Below are positions 8,401-14,848 of a stretch of 24,186 nucleotides of DNA, piece by piece. A model generated the notes under the pieces. That model was not told where the DNA came from. It made no database searches and saw only the letters and a list, made by a program, of their open reading frames with translations. Origin of the DNA: Candidatus Helarchaeota archaeon (lineage in GTDB: Archaea; Asgardarchaeota; Lokiarchaeia; Helarchaeales; HEL-GB-A); NCBI GenBank assembly GCA_013375455.1, contig JABXJT010000072.1, positions 1 to 24,186 on the forward strand. Direction: 5' to 3'. Made by a program: the position numbers and the translations under genes. Every line of letters starts with the position of its first letter. The stretch's first letter is position 1.

Positions 8401-9276
8401 AAAAAATACGCAAAAAATGCCCTTGCCCTCGCTCAAGAGAATAAGGATAGACGTATTGAGGCAGAGGCATTGAATCGACTTGGCCTTGCAAAACAGATAG
8501 AGAAGGATTTTAATTCCGCTTTAACGTATTTCCAAAAAGCTCTTGTTATTTTTGAAGAGTTAGAGGATAAAAAAGGAGCTGCAGAGCAGTTAAGCTCAAT
8601 AGGGAGTATCTATATGCTGACGCAAGAAATGGAACCTGCCTTAAAGCATTTCTTAAAGGCTCATGAATTATATGGGGAACTCGGAGAAATTATGAATCAA
8701 GTTTCTATGTCAGGTTATATTGGTACTCTCTATCTTACGAAGGGTGATAAAAATAACTCCATTAAATACTTGCAAGAAGCTGCGGACGTTTTGGAAAAGG
8801 TTCCTATACCAGGTGTCGCCGAAAAAATTGTTGCCATGCTAATAAACCTTCATAAGGAAAAAGGAGATTACGCTAGTGTCTCAAAATATGGGAAAATGCT
8901 CGCAAACATTAGTCGATTACAGGGAGATCATATGGGTGCCGCAAAAATTACAACAAATCTCACCAATATGCTTATGGAAGGTGGCGATTATAATAGGGCA
9001 TTTGAATCTGCAACCGAAGCTTTACATATGATTCGTGATATGAAGGATTCTATTGTTACAAAACAAGATCATCTTGAAGCCCTACAGATTCAAATGGCGG
9101 CAATGGCTATGATGCATTCTATTTCAGAAAAGACGGGCGATCTGGGACAATCAATGAAAGCCGTTAAAGAAGGACTTGATTCAACTCTTCTCTTTGATGA
9201 TTCGGCTTTCACAGATCCTCGCTTAAGAGCTCTAATGAAAGAAGCTAAGAAGTTTTTTGAAAAACTAGGCATTTAA
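5485..9276 (+). CDS. Giant tetratricopeptide-repeat solenoid protein (1263 aa)
   Basis: Almost the entire protein is TPR. By eye about 27 consecutive units of 40 residues run from about residue 110 to 1195, with the consensus G-x-I/V-Y...G-D...A-L-x-Y...A-L-x-I-A-R-E...K...E-A...L-x-x-I. The 40-residue period (instead of 34) matches the LGN/kinesin-light-chain/TPR_12 class, which forms a right-handed superhelix for binding peptides or proteins. The N-terminal 110 residues hold degenerate repeats, and the last 70 residues form a non-repeat helical cap. There is no signal peptide, membrane segment or catalytic domain, so it is probably a cytosolic scaffold. The start is firm (GAGGTG, 10-base spacer). 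It is monocistronic and converges with another TPR gene. The ligand is unknown. Confidence 0.93.
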   Translation: MNEQRIQPFRKAGYLWWDGNIHLYDKEADEIASNALNLIKEDSYLTALETITNRLGKINKPYQKLILSVLAENCALILGRIKEAEKYSKESLKLSQKKELKENYNNNLYIIKGILLGNKGRISFLKGELKAALNSHQDALEIFKTANIKQGIANQLAQLGIVFYYQGLIKTAISNLRDALTIDSELNDKTGEVFDYCILMAYLSWTGDIIDAVPKLSNYLTISKENKDKYGEALTLDVLGIYYSLNNSYTEALEYHQKSLEIAREIKSKFLEVNQLQYIGNVYRYRGDFSKGILSIQESLQINTKIGYKLQEAFDLDLISAIYRDMGQYNRAFKASEKALKLARTIGSKICEGSVYEHQGFIFSAKYEYQNALNSFERSLQLAREMELKTEILDQLAHISDIYFSMNDSNLALKYLQEAQTSSQALKHRSKIFISERLGRLYWNQGEFDEALKHHKDALELSREINNKNWEAAELGYLGNIFIAKYEIDKGLEYVQKALRLVRELKYKIGERNQLLRLANVFSAKNEWDTALKYQQEALAVADEMDSEPHRAAVMVDIAQTYFEMGDFNKSLAQFESALKIYQTVGSKVGEADLLSRISHIHLVKLNFEKAEAYVRDSMKIYKSIGNKRREAFQLTKIATIYSALKDHDTALKTIQESFELGQNIWSKLDKMAALTIQGQILIHLGDLDNALNSLNERLKISRDLGNKKYEANSLGDIGEVYLQKNELEIALKYFTESLTISRDVKNKYIESNITAKIGEVTLLKGDLKGALEHYQQALKIAKELKSKFLITNHSMRLGELLAQIGEYDSALLYSEEALKFHKEMGSKIAVAACLTRIGMIHNAKGDSTKALEFLSQSLEIARAEKEPYNEGVALANIGTIHIEKGEIRKGIDFYQEALKVIEQTPDKRNFADQLTKMGVICIQLSDYLDSGIDYLQEALELHQKYDKKTSIMIDLVQLAKGYSIKNDAPSVKKYAKNALALAQENKDRRIEAEALNRLGLAKQIEKDFNSALTYFQKALVIFEELEDKKGAAEQLSSIGSIYMLTQEMEPALKHFLKAHELYGELGEIMNQVSMSGYIGTLYLTKGDKNNSIKYLQEAADVLEKVPIPGVAEKIVAMLINLHKEKGDYASVSKYGKMLANISRLQGDHMGAAKITTNLTNMLMEGGDYNRAFESATEALHMIRDMKDSIVTKQDHLEALQIQMAAMAMMHSISEKTGDLGQSMKAVKEGLDSTLLFDDSAFTDPRLRALMKEAKKFFEKLGI

Positions 9277-9334
9277 ATAGCAATTCACAATCACCCATCT
9301 TTTTCTGAAGTTGAATTAAAATCTAATATAGAAA

Positions 9335-10504
9335 TTAGGGAAATTGTAGTGCACCATCGAAAACCATACATCTCATTATCTGCTGTTTTACATTAGGGTG
9401 TGCAACTTTTAACGCTAAATTGCGCATCTGAAAGCACAGAGCTGTTGTGAGCTTATTAGGGTCCTCTATTACTACTTTTATTTCTGGTGGTACATCACTA
9501 GGTCTAACGGTAAAGGCTACTTTGAATTGCGTCCATGAAAAAACAACTCCAGTTAAAAATGCGTTAGCTTCTAATTGGCGATCATCGTTCAATTCCATAA
9601 ATTTTTTTCCATATGCCGTGCGTTTCATCCATCGCAACCCCGCAAGAGGGTGGTTTGGATTAAAAGGAAAATCAATCATGATCGTTCTTTTTGCGCCAGT
9701 ACTTGGATTCACGGTATCGACATTGACACGACAATGTACGGGGATTTCCTCTCCGCAGTGTGGACAAGAGATGAATGCGTCGGCTCCGAGCCTTGTTTCA
9801 ACAAACCTACCACACGACGGACAGGAGTTCTCATATTGTGCTAATTTATTAAGTCCTTCCAGTGCGTGTTGATAGCTTGGGTCGATCTTAAGTGCTTTTT
9901 CAAAGCATCGCTTGGCTTCCGTGAAGTTCCTTCGGTTGAGATGGAACTCGCCAAAATTACATAGCGCAGAAGGATAGGCGGGTAGAAGGGTGAGCGCCTT
10001 TTTGAAACATCTCTCCGCTTCACCATCATTTTGCAGGTTCATCTGAATGAATCCGAGATTGTTCCACGCGCGCTGGTCATCTGGGGTAAGAACGACAAGC
10101 TTCTCAAAGCAGTGTTTTGCTTGGGCAAGATTTTGGAGCTGTATGTATAGGAGACCAAGATTGTTCCATACAGTACTGTCGCTAGGGGCGATTGAAGTTG
10201 CTTTTTTGAGGATTGCCTCTGCTTCACGAAGCTTCTGTTGCTGCATATAAACTGCCCCAAGGCCATTCATGACCATTGCATTATTAGGAGTGAGATCAAG
10301 AGCTTTCTTGAAGCATCGCTCTGCTTCCTGCATATTAGTTTGGAGCATGTACAAGGTTCCAAGATTGTGCCACGCATTCGAAAATTTCGGGTCTATCTTC
10401 AGCGCCTTTTTAAAACATTTTTCCGCTTTTTTATATTTCCCCTGTTCCATATATTGGCTTCCACGAGAATCTTGGATGGCTGCTTCCTCACTTATCTTTG
10501 ACAT
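9335..10504 (-). CDS. TPR protein with zinc ribbon and unrecognised C-terminal domain
   Basis: Six classical 34-residue TPRs cover about residues 12-220 (units such as AWHNLGTLYMLQTNMQEAER with A-x-x-C-F-K-K-A-L). A zinc ribbon follows (CPSCGRF...CPHCGEE, about 228-252), then a C-terminal domain of about 130 residues starting near HCRVNVDTVNPSTG. I do not recognise that domain; it is mixed alpha/beta with a Trp/Phe-rich core. No signal or membrane segment. The ATG at 10504 has a GGGAG ribosome site. The organisation suggests a cytosolic adaptor: TPR for protein binding, ribbon for metal or nucleic acid. It is last in a same-strand group of four genes (spacings 19, 79 and 103 bases) and converges with the giant TPR gene. 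Confidence 0.88.
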   Translation of the reverse strand: MSKISEEAAIQDSRGSQYMEQGKYKKAEKCFKKALKIDPKFSNAWHNLGTLYMLQTNMQEAERCFKKALDLTPNNAMVMNGLGAVYMQQQKLREAEAILKKATSIAPSDSTVWNNLGLLYIQLQNLAQAKHCFEKLVVLTPDDQRAWNNLGFIQMNLQNDGEAERCFKKALTLLPAYPSALCNFGEFHLNRRNFTEAKRCFEKALKIDPSYQHALEGLNKLAQYENSCPSCGRFVETRLGADAFISCPHCGEEIPVHCRVNVDTVNPSTGAKRTIMIDFPFNPNHPLAGLRWMKRTAYGKKFMELNDDRQLEANAFLTGVVFSWTQFKVAFTVRPSDVPPEIKVVIEDPNKLTTALCFQMRNLALKVAHPNVKQQIMRCMVFDGALQFP

Positions 10505-10607
10505 GTTATCTCCCTTTATTTTCCTTTATTCAATAATGATATCTTTTTAATAGAAAAGGATTTTCTAATTAAATTTGGATATTGATCGATTAACATTGTT
10601 AAACTGG

Positions 10608-11066
10608 TCAAAACATTTTGAACTCAGATTTCGTTCGGGGATCGTCGAGGATTTCAATGACTTTAGTTGCTTGCCCTTCGCACCCGACCTTTTTGAAGAA
10701 TGTAGAGGCCTCTTCAGCCAAAGGTTTGGCGAGAGTTTCTCCTTCCAATTGAAAATATTGAGCGATGGCACTAGAAAAGATCAGAAGAATTTCACCACAG
10801 GCGGCGGTCCCAAATTTTTCAAAGAGGAGATTTGCCCCCTCTTTCGCAGCATCTGCAATCATTGAAGTTGGGGTTTTATATGTTTTAATCGCGGTGGCAT
10901 ACAGTTTTCGAGAAGCTTCAATGATTCCTGGCTCTTGCGAAAAGCGGCCAAGCATTTTTCCTATACCATCTTTAACTATGTCTTTCGCAATCGCAGTTTC
11001 CCCATCACTTTTGGACTTGATCTTTCTTACTATACGAATGTAGGCCGTTTGCATTGGGCTCATCAT
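10608..11066 (-). CDS. Unknown helical protein (152 aa)
   Basis: No family recognised. The sequence is nearly all predicted helix, with alternating hydrophobic and Lys/Glu residues and two Cys (in TAACGE and KVGCEG). It has no signal peptide, and the segment EILLIFSSAIAQYF is amphipathic rather than a clear membrane helix. Tandem ATG codons start it, with GGAG about 13 bases upstream. It lies between the glycosidase-like gene and the TPR/zinc-ribbon gene on the same strand and may be co-transcribed with them. No function inferred. Confidence 0.7.
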   Translation of the reverse strand: MMSPMQTAYIRIVRKIKSKSDGETAIAKDIVKDGIGKMLGRFSQEPGIIEASRKLYATAIKTYKTPTSMIADAAKEGANLLFEKFGTAACGEILLIFSSAIAQYFQLEGETLAKPLAEEASTFFKKVGCEGQATKVIEILDDPRTKSEFKMF

Positions 11067-11145
11067 AAATCAACAGCTCCATCTTACTTTAATTACTTAA
11101 AATGAAGAGAATTAAGGTAAAATTTGTTTTTTAATTATTAAAGTA

Positions 11146-12378
11146 TTACTTTGGAATAAACTTTTGAGCATATTTTTTAAGCACTTTCCAATGGTTTCGA
11201 GTCATATCGGAATATTTGAAAATTGAGACTGGCGTCATGCCTGAACCAAGCACGCGGAGGGCGTGGTAAAGATCAACGGGTTTCGCTTCCGTGGCTTGCA
11301 CTATTGGGAAAACAACACTCTGTTTTATACCATGCTTTTGGAGGAGAAAAATTTTATAGAGAAAGAGAATAATGGCTTTTAGAATGGGATTGGCGCTAGT
11401 ACCGAAGCTATGGTACGTCATGGGTATCATCATATCAAGGTACGGGCTCAATTTTTTCCAATTTTGGGCAATCATGTATTGGAGGGCGGGAGGATACTGA
11501 AAGACAAACGCGCCAGTCAAGCGATCTGGTCGGTCGGATATGACAATTCGATGGAGCTCCGCTGCGAGATCAACGATGACGGATTCACGCCAATCAAGCC
11601 ATCTTTTCCAGTATTTGCCATGAGGAATGATTGTCTGTGGATCAATGGAATATTTTTCTTTAAAAAGTTTCACGCACTGGTCACAATAGCAATATAAATC
11701 ACTTTGAATGAATTCTTTTACGCCTTGGGGACCGCAAAACCGGACATAGTCGAAGCCAACCCCATCTAATCGTGGATATTTACGAAATAGTTCCTTAAAA
11801 AGGTTGCGCAAGTAATTTCGATACCCTTCATAGTTGGGGCAAATAAAGTGATTATAGACCCCATCCTGTGCATTCCAAACTCGCCCAGACCATCCCATAC
11901 GAGACCGAAGTAGCCAATCTTTTCGTAAATCGCCCACATAATCGTCTGCAAATAAAGTAAAGCTCCCAACAAATTGTAAATCCTGAGCTTTGGATTCGTC
12001 TAAAAACTCTCCAAGCAAATCCCGCCCTGAAGGATTCGGAATGGATTTCTCTTCAAACTGAGTTTTAGCATCGATTATGGGAGCTTTAAAAAGAATTTTA
12101 TGATTTTGGGAATTCACGGAGAGAATCTTTCGATAATTTTTGACACTAATGGGCACGGGAATCGTAACATCACTTTCATAAGTTAAAAAGCCATCCGTAT
12201 CCCGAATAACAATGCCTAGGGAATTACAACCGTTCTCTGCAATTTTTTCAACAACTTTTCGCACATTAACTTTCTTGGCAAAATCATAACTAAAAGTCAA
12301 TCCGCGCGGACGGTAGGGCATGATGCCCATTGCAATAATTTTTTGTCCCCTTGCATATTTCTGCCATATCGAAGACAA
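11146..12378 (-). CDS. TIM-barrel glycoside-hydrolase-like protein (GHL type)
   Basis: A 410-residue protein with the look of the hypothetical glycosyl-hydrolase (GHL, GH10/GH42-like) families: an (alpha/beta)8 pattern, the strand motif LDGVGFDYVRF (about 210-220) whose acidic residue is a candidate active-site position, and a following CYCDQCVKLFKEKYSIDP segment. A C-x-C-x-x-C of this sort often follows the barrel strand in GH42-like proteins and may bind zinc. Later strands include MMIPMTYHSFG. There is no signal peptide, so it is likely cytoplasmic. The start is probably TTG (12378), with GGTGA a few bases upstream; no nearby ATG fits as well. It follows a 48-residue zinc-ribbon gene by 19 bases. 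The substrate cannot be told. Sure of the fold class, less so of enzymatic activity. Confidence 0.75.
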   Translation of the reverse strand: MSSIWQKYARGQKIIAMGIMPYRPRGLTFSYDFAKKVNVRKVVEKIAENGCNSLGIVIRDTDGFLTYESDVTIPVPISVKNYRKILSVNSQNHKILFKAPIIDAKTQFEEKSIPNPSGRDLLGEFLDESKAQDLQFVGSFTLFADDYVGDLRKDWLLRSRMGWSGRVWNAQDGVYNHFICPNYEGYRNYLRNLFKELFRKYPRLDGVGFDYVRFCGPQGVKEFIQSDLYCYCDQCVKLFKEKYSIDPQTIIPHGKYWKRWLDWRESVIVDLAAELHRIVISDRPDRLTGAFVFQYPPALQYMIAQNWKKLSPYLDMMIPMTYHSFGTSANPILKAIILFLYKIFLLQKHGIKQSVVFPIVQATEAKPVDLYHALRVLGSGMTPVSIFKYSDMTRNHWKVLKKYAQKFIPK

Positions 12379-12397
12379 TATATCACCAGCTTTTGAT

Positions 12398-12544
12398 TTA
12401 AGAGGGTGGTTTCCAATCCTTATTTAATTCTCCCGTAGGATCCCAATGAGCCCATCCACAATAGGGACAAATATCTGCATCACTGCGGGTCTCGAGATTT
12501 CGTTCATAATCCTTGCCACATTTTCGACATTTATGTGTAGACAT
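12398..12544 (-). CDS. Small zinc-ribbon protein (48 aa)
   Basis: The complement encodes 48 residues starting MSTHKCRKCGKDYERN, with a second knuckle in DICPYCGWAHWDP. Two CxxC pairs about 17 residues apart form a rubredoxin-like or zinc-ribbon site. AAGGAG lies about 8 bases before the ATG, a strong ribosome site. It heads the same-strand group containing the glycosidase-like gene (19-base gap) and is divergent from mcrD, with 138 bases between them. Role unknown. Confidence 0.78.
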   Translation of the reverse strand: MSTHKCRKCGKDYERNLETRSDADICPYCGWAHWDPTGELNKDWKPPS

Positions 12545-12620
12545 ATCTTTCGCTCCTTCGTCTCTTATTTTTTCAACAAATGCTTTTTAATTTTTATTCC
12601 TTATTTTCAGTCTGAAGAAA

Positions 12621-12632
12621 CCTTTGCAAAGG
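12621..12632. promoter_or_regulatory. Perfect 12-bp palindrome upstream of mcrD
   Basis: CCTTTGCAAAGG is a perfect dyad in the 138-bp divergent region between the zinc-ribbon gene and mcrD. It abuts an ATTTTATAG element whose complement (GGCTATAAAATCC) resembles a minus-strand TATA box, and lies about 20 bases before a plus-strand TATA-like box. The location fits an operator for a dimeric regulator. No regulator gene is linked. Confidence 0.45.
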
Positions 12633-12648
12633 ATTTTATAGCCCATGT

Positions 12649-12660
12649 GTTTATAATAAA
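12649..12660 (+). promoter_or_regulatory. TATA-like box for the mcrDC operon
   Basis: GTTTATAATAAA is centred near 12654, predicting transcription from about 12680. That is either nearly leaderless for the GTG at 12683 or gives a short leader carrying AGGTG (12681-12685) for the GTG at 12698. Confidence 0.5.
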
Positions 12661-12682
12661 ACAAGAAAGAACCTAAAATAAG

Positions 12683-13117
12683 GTGGGTCGAAAAACCGTG
12701 TCAGAATCGGATGAAACTGCATTTCCATATGATTTGGAAGTTGTTATATTTCCTAACAGATTTTGTTCTGATGAAACCGTGGCTGATTTTCTAGAGTGTC
12801 TGAAAGGAATTGATGGAATTATCAAAGTCATCATGCACGGCCCTCGAACCTACGATATCATTAAAAGGGTCATAAAGGTTGGGGGAACCCAGGAAGTAAT
12901 CCTGGATATACAAGTTGGGAAGTTTTATATTGAATTTGATGAGCCCAGTTGTCTCGTTCCCATTCGAGAGGCTGCAGATTCGGTTTTCCCATTTGGTTAT
13001 AGGATAGGGGTGGGACGCTACACAAAATGGCAGAAAACGACGATGGACCACGTCCGAGGGTATTCTCTAGTTTTCAGGAAAGAACTTTTAGAGAGAGACT
13101 CTGATGAAAACGAATAA
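12683..13117 (+). CDS. mcrD: McrD: methyl-coenzyme M reductase operon protein D
   Basis: Accessory protein encoded with methyl-coenzyme M reductase in methanogens and alkane-oxidising archaea. It associates with MCR and is thought to help assembly or cofactor loading, but is not a subunit. Characteristic stretches are visible: LEVVIFPNRF near the N-terminus, the MHGPR signature after GIIKVI, a KVGGTQEVILDIQVGKFYIE strand region, and PFGYRIGVGRYTKWQKTTMDH near the C-terminus. Length (144) is close to the usual 140-160. Start options are GTG at 12683 (with the TATA spacing, nearly leaderless) and GTG at 12698 (AGGTG 12 bases upstream); the second is equally plausible. It overlaps mcrC by 14 bases, so the two are translationally coupled. 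mcrB, which normally precedes it, is absent; the upstream neighbour is a divergent zinc-ribbon gene. Confidence 0.88.
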   Translation: MGRKTVSESDETAFPYDLEVVIFPNRFCSDETVADFLECLKGIDGIIKVIMHGPRTYDIIKRVIKVGGTQEVILDIQVGKFYIEFDEPSCLVPIREAADSVFPFGYRIGVGRYTKWQKTTMDHVRGYSLVFRKELLERDSDENE

Positions 13118-13853
13118 GAAAAAAGAACACGAATCAAACCAGCATCCCCCACAGCACCATCGACACCAAGATGAACACGACTCCTCGCAAAGGTCCCCCG
13201 GTATTTATGGGCCTCATCTTCATTGTAAAAAAGATCCTTATAAATCCAAACTAGGAAGGCAAACCCAGATCATCGACTGCCGGGAAACTGCAGGCTTGGG
13301 ACTGGGTGGCGGTCTAGCACAACGAGCCACCTTTGCAGAGGCTGCTGAGCCTGATGTCATCGTGTTAAGTATGGGCCCCTCCCCTAGGCACATCACTAAA
13401 CCAGTCTGCGAAGTCACCTATGGTCTTCGCGAGGCTGGGTTGCAAGTGAGTGTAATTGTCATGCGCGCGGGAATCGGTCCCACTGAGGACATGCCTGGCG
13501 GGGCAATGCCCGGTGCGGGCGTTTCTGGAATCAGTCCCGATGAAGAACAACAAATGTCACGCCACCGGCTTGCATTGATTCACCTAGGAAATGTTCCAGG
13601 TCATTTCGTATATAAAGCACGACGCTTTTTGAAAAATGTCGATATTCCTGCCATCGTCATCTGTCAAGCCCCTGTTGGATTCGAAGATTTTGCCAAGGTA
13701 GGCATCCGCACGCGTCCCCATACTCCCGACAAACCAGAAACGAAAGGTGAGATCATCGACATCGTGACTGGCGTCATCCGAGGACAGACGATTCCGCAAT
13801 ACCAAGTGGAAGAAATCATTGAGAGAGTAAAATATTGGTTGAATAGACTATAG
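13104..13853 (+). CDS. mcrC: McrC: MCR activation-complex protein with His-rich N-terminal extension
   Basis: McrC belongs to the ATP-dependent complex that reductively activates the nickel cofactor F430 of methyl-coenzyme M reductase. The conserved core starts near residue 52 (RQTQIIDCRET, C59) and contains GLGLGGGLAQRATFAEA, SPRHITKPVCEVTYGLREAG, RHRLALIHLGNVPGHFVYKAR, VDIPAIVICQAP and ETKGEIIDIVTGVIRGQT, all typical of the family. The core is about 200 residues as usual; the whole protein is 249 because of an extra N-terminus of about 50 residues carrying eight His (positions 9, 14, 18, 19, 21, 25, 38, 40) and Cys41. GC content is markedly higher than in neighbours (hand counts of four 60-base lines give 53-60 percent). 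It overlaps mcrD by 14 bases and is followed 19 bases later by an Fe-S protein gene; mcrG and mcrA do not follow. Confidence 0.92.
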   Translation: MKTNKKKEHESNQHPPQHHRHQDEHDSSQRSPGIYGPHLHCKKDPYKSKLGRQTQIIDCRETAGLGLGGGLAQRATFAEAAEPDVIVLSMGPSPRHITKPVCEVTYGLREAGLQVSVIVMRAGIGPTEDMPGGAMPGAGVSGISPDEEQQMSRHRLALIHLGNVPGHFVYKARRFLKNVDIPAIVICQAPVGFEDFAKVGIRTRPHTPDKPETKGEIIDIVTGVIRGQTIPQYQVEEIIERVKYWLNRL

Positions 13854-13872
13854 TCGTAAGGAGCTGATTTGT

Positions 13873-14778
13873 ATGAAGAGCGCTAAAGGTAACCTAAAAC
13901 AGCAACTCATTGAATTTCAGAAATTTAGTACAGGGCGATCTCAAATAAATAAAGAAGTAATCAGTCACACAATGGGTCACGTGACTCGAATAATGAGTGG
14001 AGTTCAAAGTGCAAGAAAATCGATTAAATTAAGCGAAAGAATGGATACATCCAACCGCCCCCAAGCAACTGAAGAATTCTGGAATAACCTCAAAGTTCAT
14101 GCGAAATCGCTAGGAATTGATTTGATTGGGTTTACTGAAGTCGACGAATATTACATTTTTGAGGAGGAAATGGTGGGCTATCGCGTCAAGAACAAAGTAT
14201 TGGATAATGCGATAGTCTTAGGTATGGAAATGAAAAAAGAAGCTATAAACCAAGCTCCAGAGCCCCCTGCTGGGAATGAGGCCATGCGCGTTTATGCAGA
14301 TCTTGGAGCAGCTACTGTTAAATTGGCTGAACATCTCCGAGAAAAAGGGTTTCGAGCTCAAGCATTCCATCCTTTCGGCGGCCCTGTTCTTTATCCACCA
14401 ATGGCGGAAAAAGCAGGACTTGGGGAAATTGGAGTAAACGGGCTATTAATAACCCGAGAATTCGGTCCCAGCCTCCGATTATCAACGATTGCCACCGATG
14501 CAGGACCACTGCCTGAAACAAAACCATCTGCAATGAGGGTTAAAGATTTCTGCAAGAATTGTGGCGCTTGTGTCAAAAAATGTCCTGGAAATGCCATACT
14601 GGCTTTTGATGAAAAGATTATTAGAGAAAACGGTAAGTACCTCACCAGCATTGACAGTGAAAAATGTTTTCCGCATTTTTTTAAAACATATGGTTGCTCA
14701 ATTTGCATCAAGACATGTCCATTTTTTAAGGTAGGCTATGAGAAAGTCATGGCGAAAGCTTCCATTAAAACTAGATAA
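13873..14778 (+). CDS. Reductive-dehalogenase/QueG-like double [4Fe-4S] protein
   Basis: A 301-residue cytosolic protein of the RdhA/epoxyqueuosine-reductase superfamily. It has about 65 helical N-terminal residues, a corrinoid-reductase-like central region (LGIDLIGFTEVDEYY; AEKAGLGEIGVNGLLITREFG), and a ferredoxin domain with C227-C230-C233-C237 and C265-C275-C278-C282, the last set in the RdhA-like pattern ending CPFF. Related enzymes use cobalamin and two [4Fe-4S] clusters for reductive chemistry, so cobalamin binding is expected but no binding residue can be proven by eye. No Tat signal, unlike respiratory dehalogenases. It lacks QueG's C-terminal HEAT-like part and differs in its second cluster. 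AAGGAG lies 9 bases before the ATG; it is third in the mcrD-mcrC operon. The context suggests low-potential electron delivery or corrinoid chemistry in MCR maturation; that is inference. Confidence 0.8.
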   Translation: MKSAKGNLKQQLIEFQKFSTGRSQINKEVISHTMGHVTRIMSGVQSARKSIKLSERMDTSNRPQATEEFWNNLKVHAKSLGIDLIGFTEVDEYYIFEEEMVGYRVKNKVLDNAIVLGMEMKKEAINQAPEPPAGNEAMRVYADLGAATVKLAEHLREKGFRAQAFHPFGGPVLYPPMAEKAGLGEIGVNGLLITREFGPSLRLSTIATDAGPLPETKPSAMRVKDFCKNCGACVKKCPGNAILAFDEKIIRENGKYLTSIDSEKCFPHFFKTYGCSICIKTCPFFKVGYEKVMAKASIKTR

Positions 14779-14788
14779 TTTCTTTTTT
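14779..14788 (+). terminator. T-rich tract after the mcrDC operon
   Basis: TTTCTTTTTT directly follows the stop codon. Archaeal transcription often ends at such T-runs without a hairpin. It would close the three-gene operon before the next gene 70 bases on. Confidence 0.4.
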
Positions 14789-14848
14789 GATTGTTAATAA
14801 AATAATAGGAAAAATTTCTATTGTAGAAGAACAAATAATTATTTTGAA

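Noticed and set aside
9447..9872. 141-codon plus-strand open frame over the TPR/zinc-ribbon gene
   Set aside because: Antisense shadow of the real gene, whose zinc-binding cysteines and repeats are clear.
13873..14778. Third operon gene as true epoxyqueuosine reductase or respiratory dehalogenase
   Set aside because: It lacks QueG's C-terminal repeat region and the Tat signal of respiratory dehalogenases; only the superfamily assignment is safe.
14804..14822. Near-perfect AT-rich hairpin before the glycosidase gene
   Set aside because: An imperfect AT-only stem in an AT-rich gap is likely chance; no associated feature.
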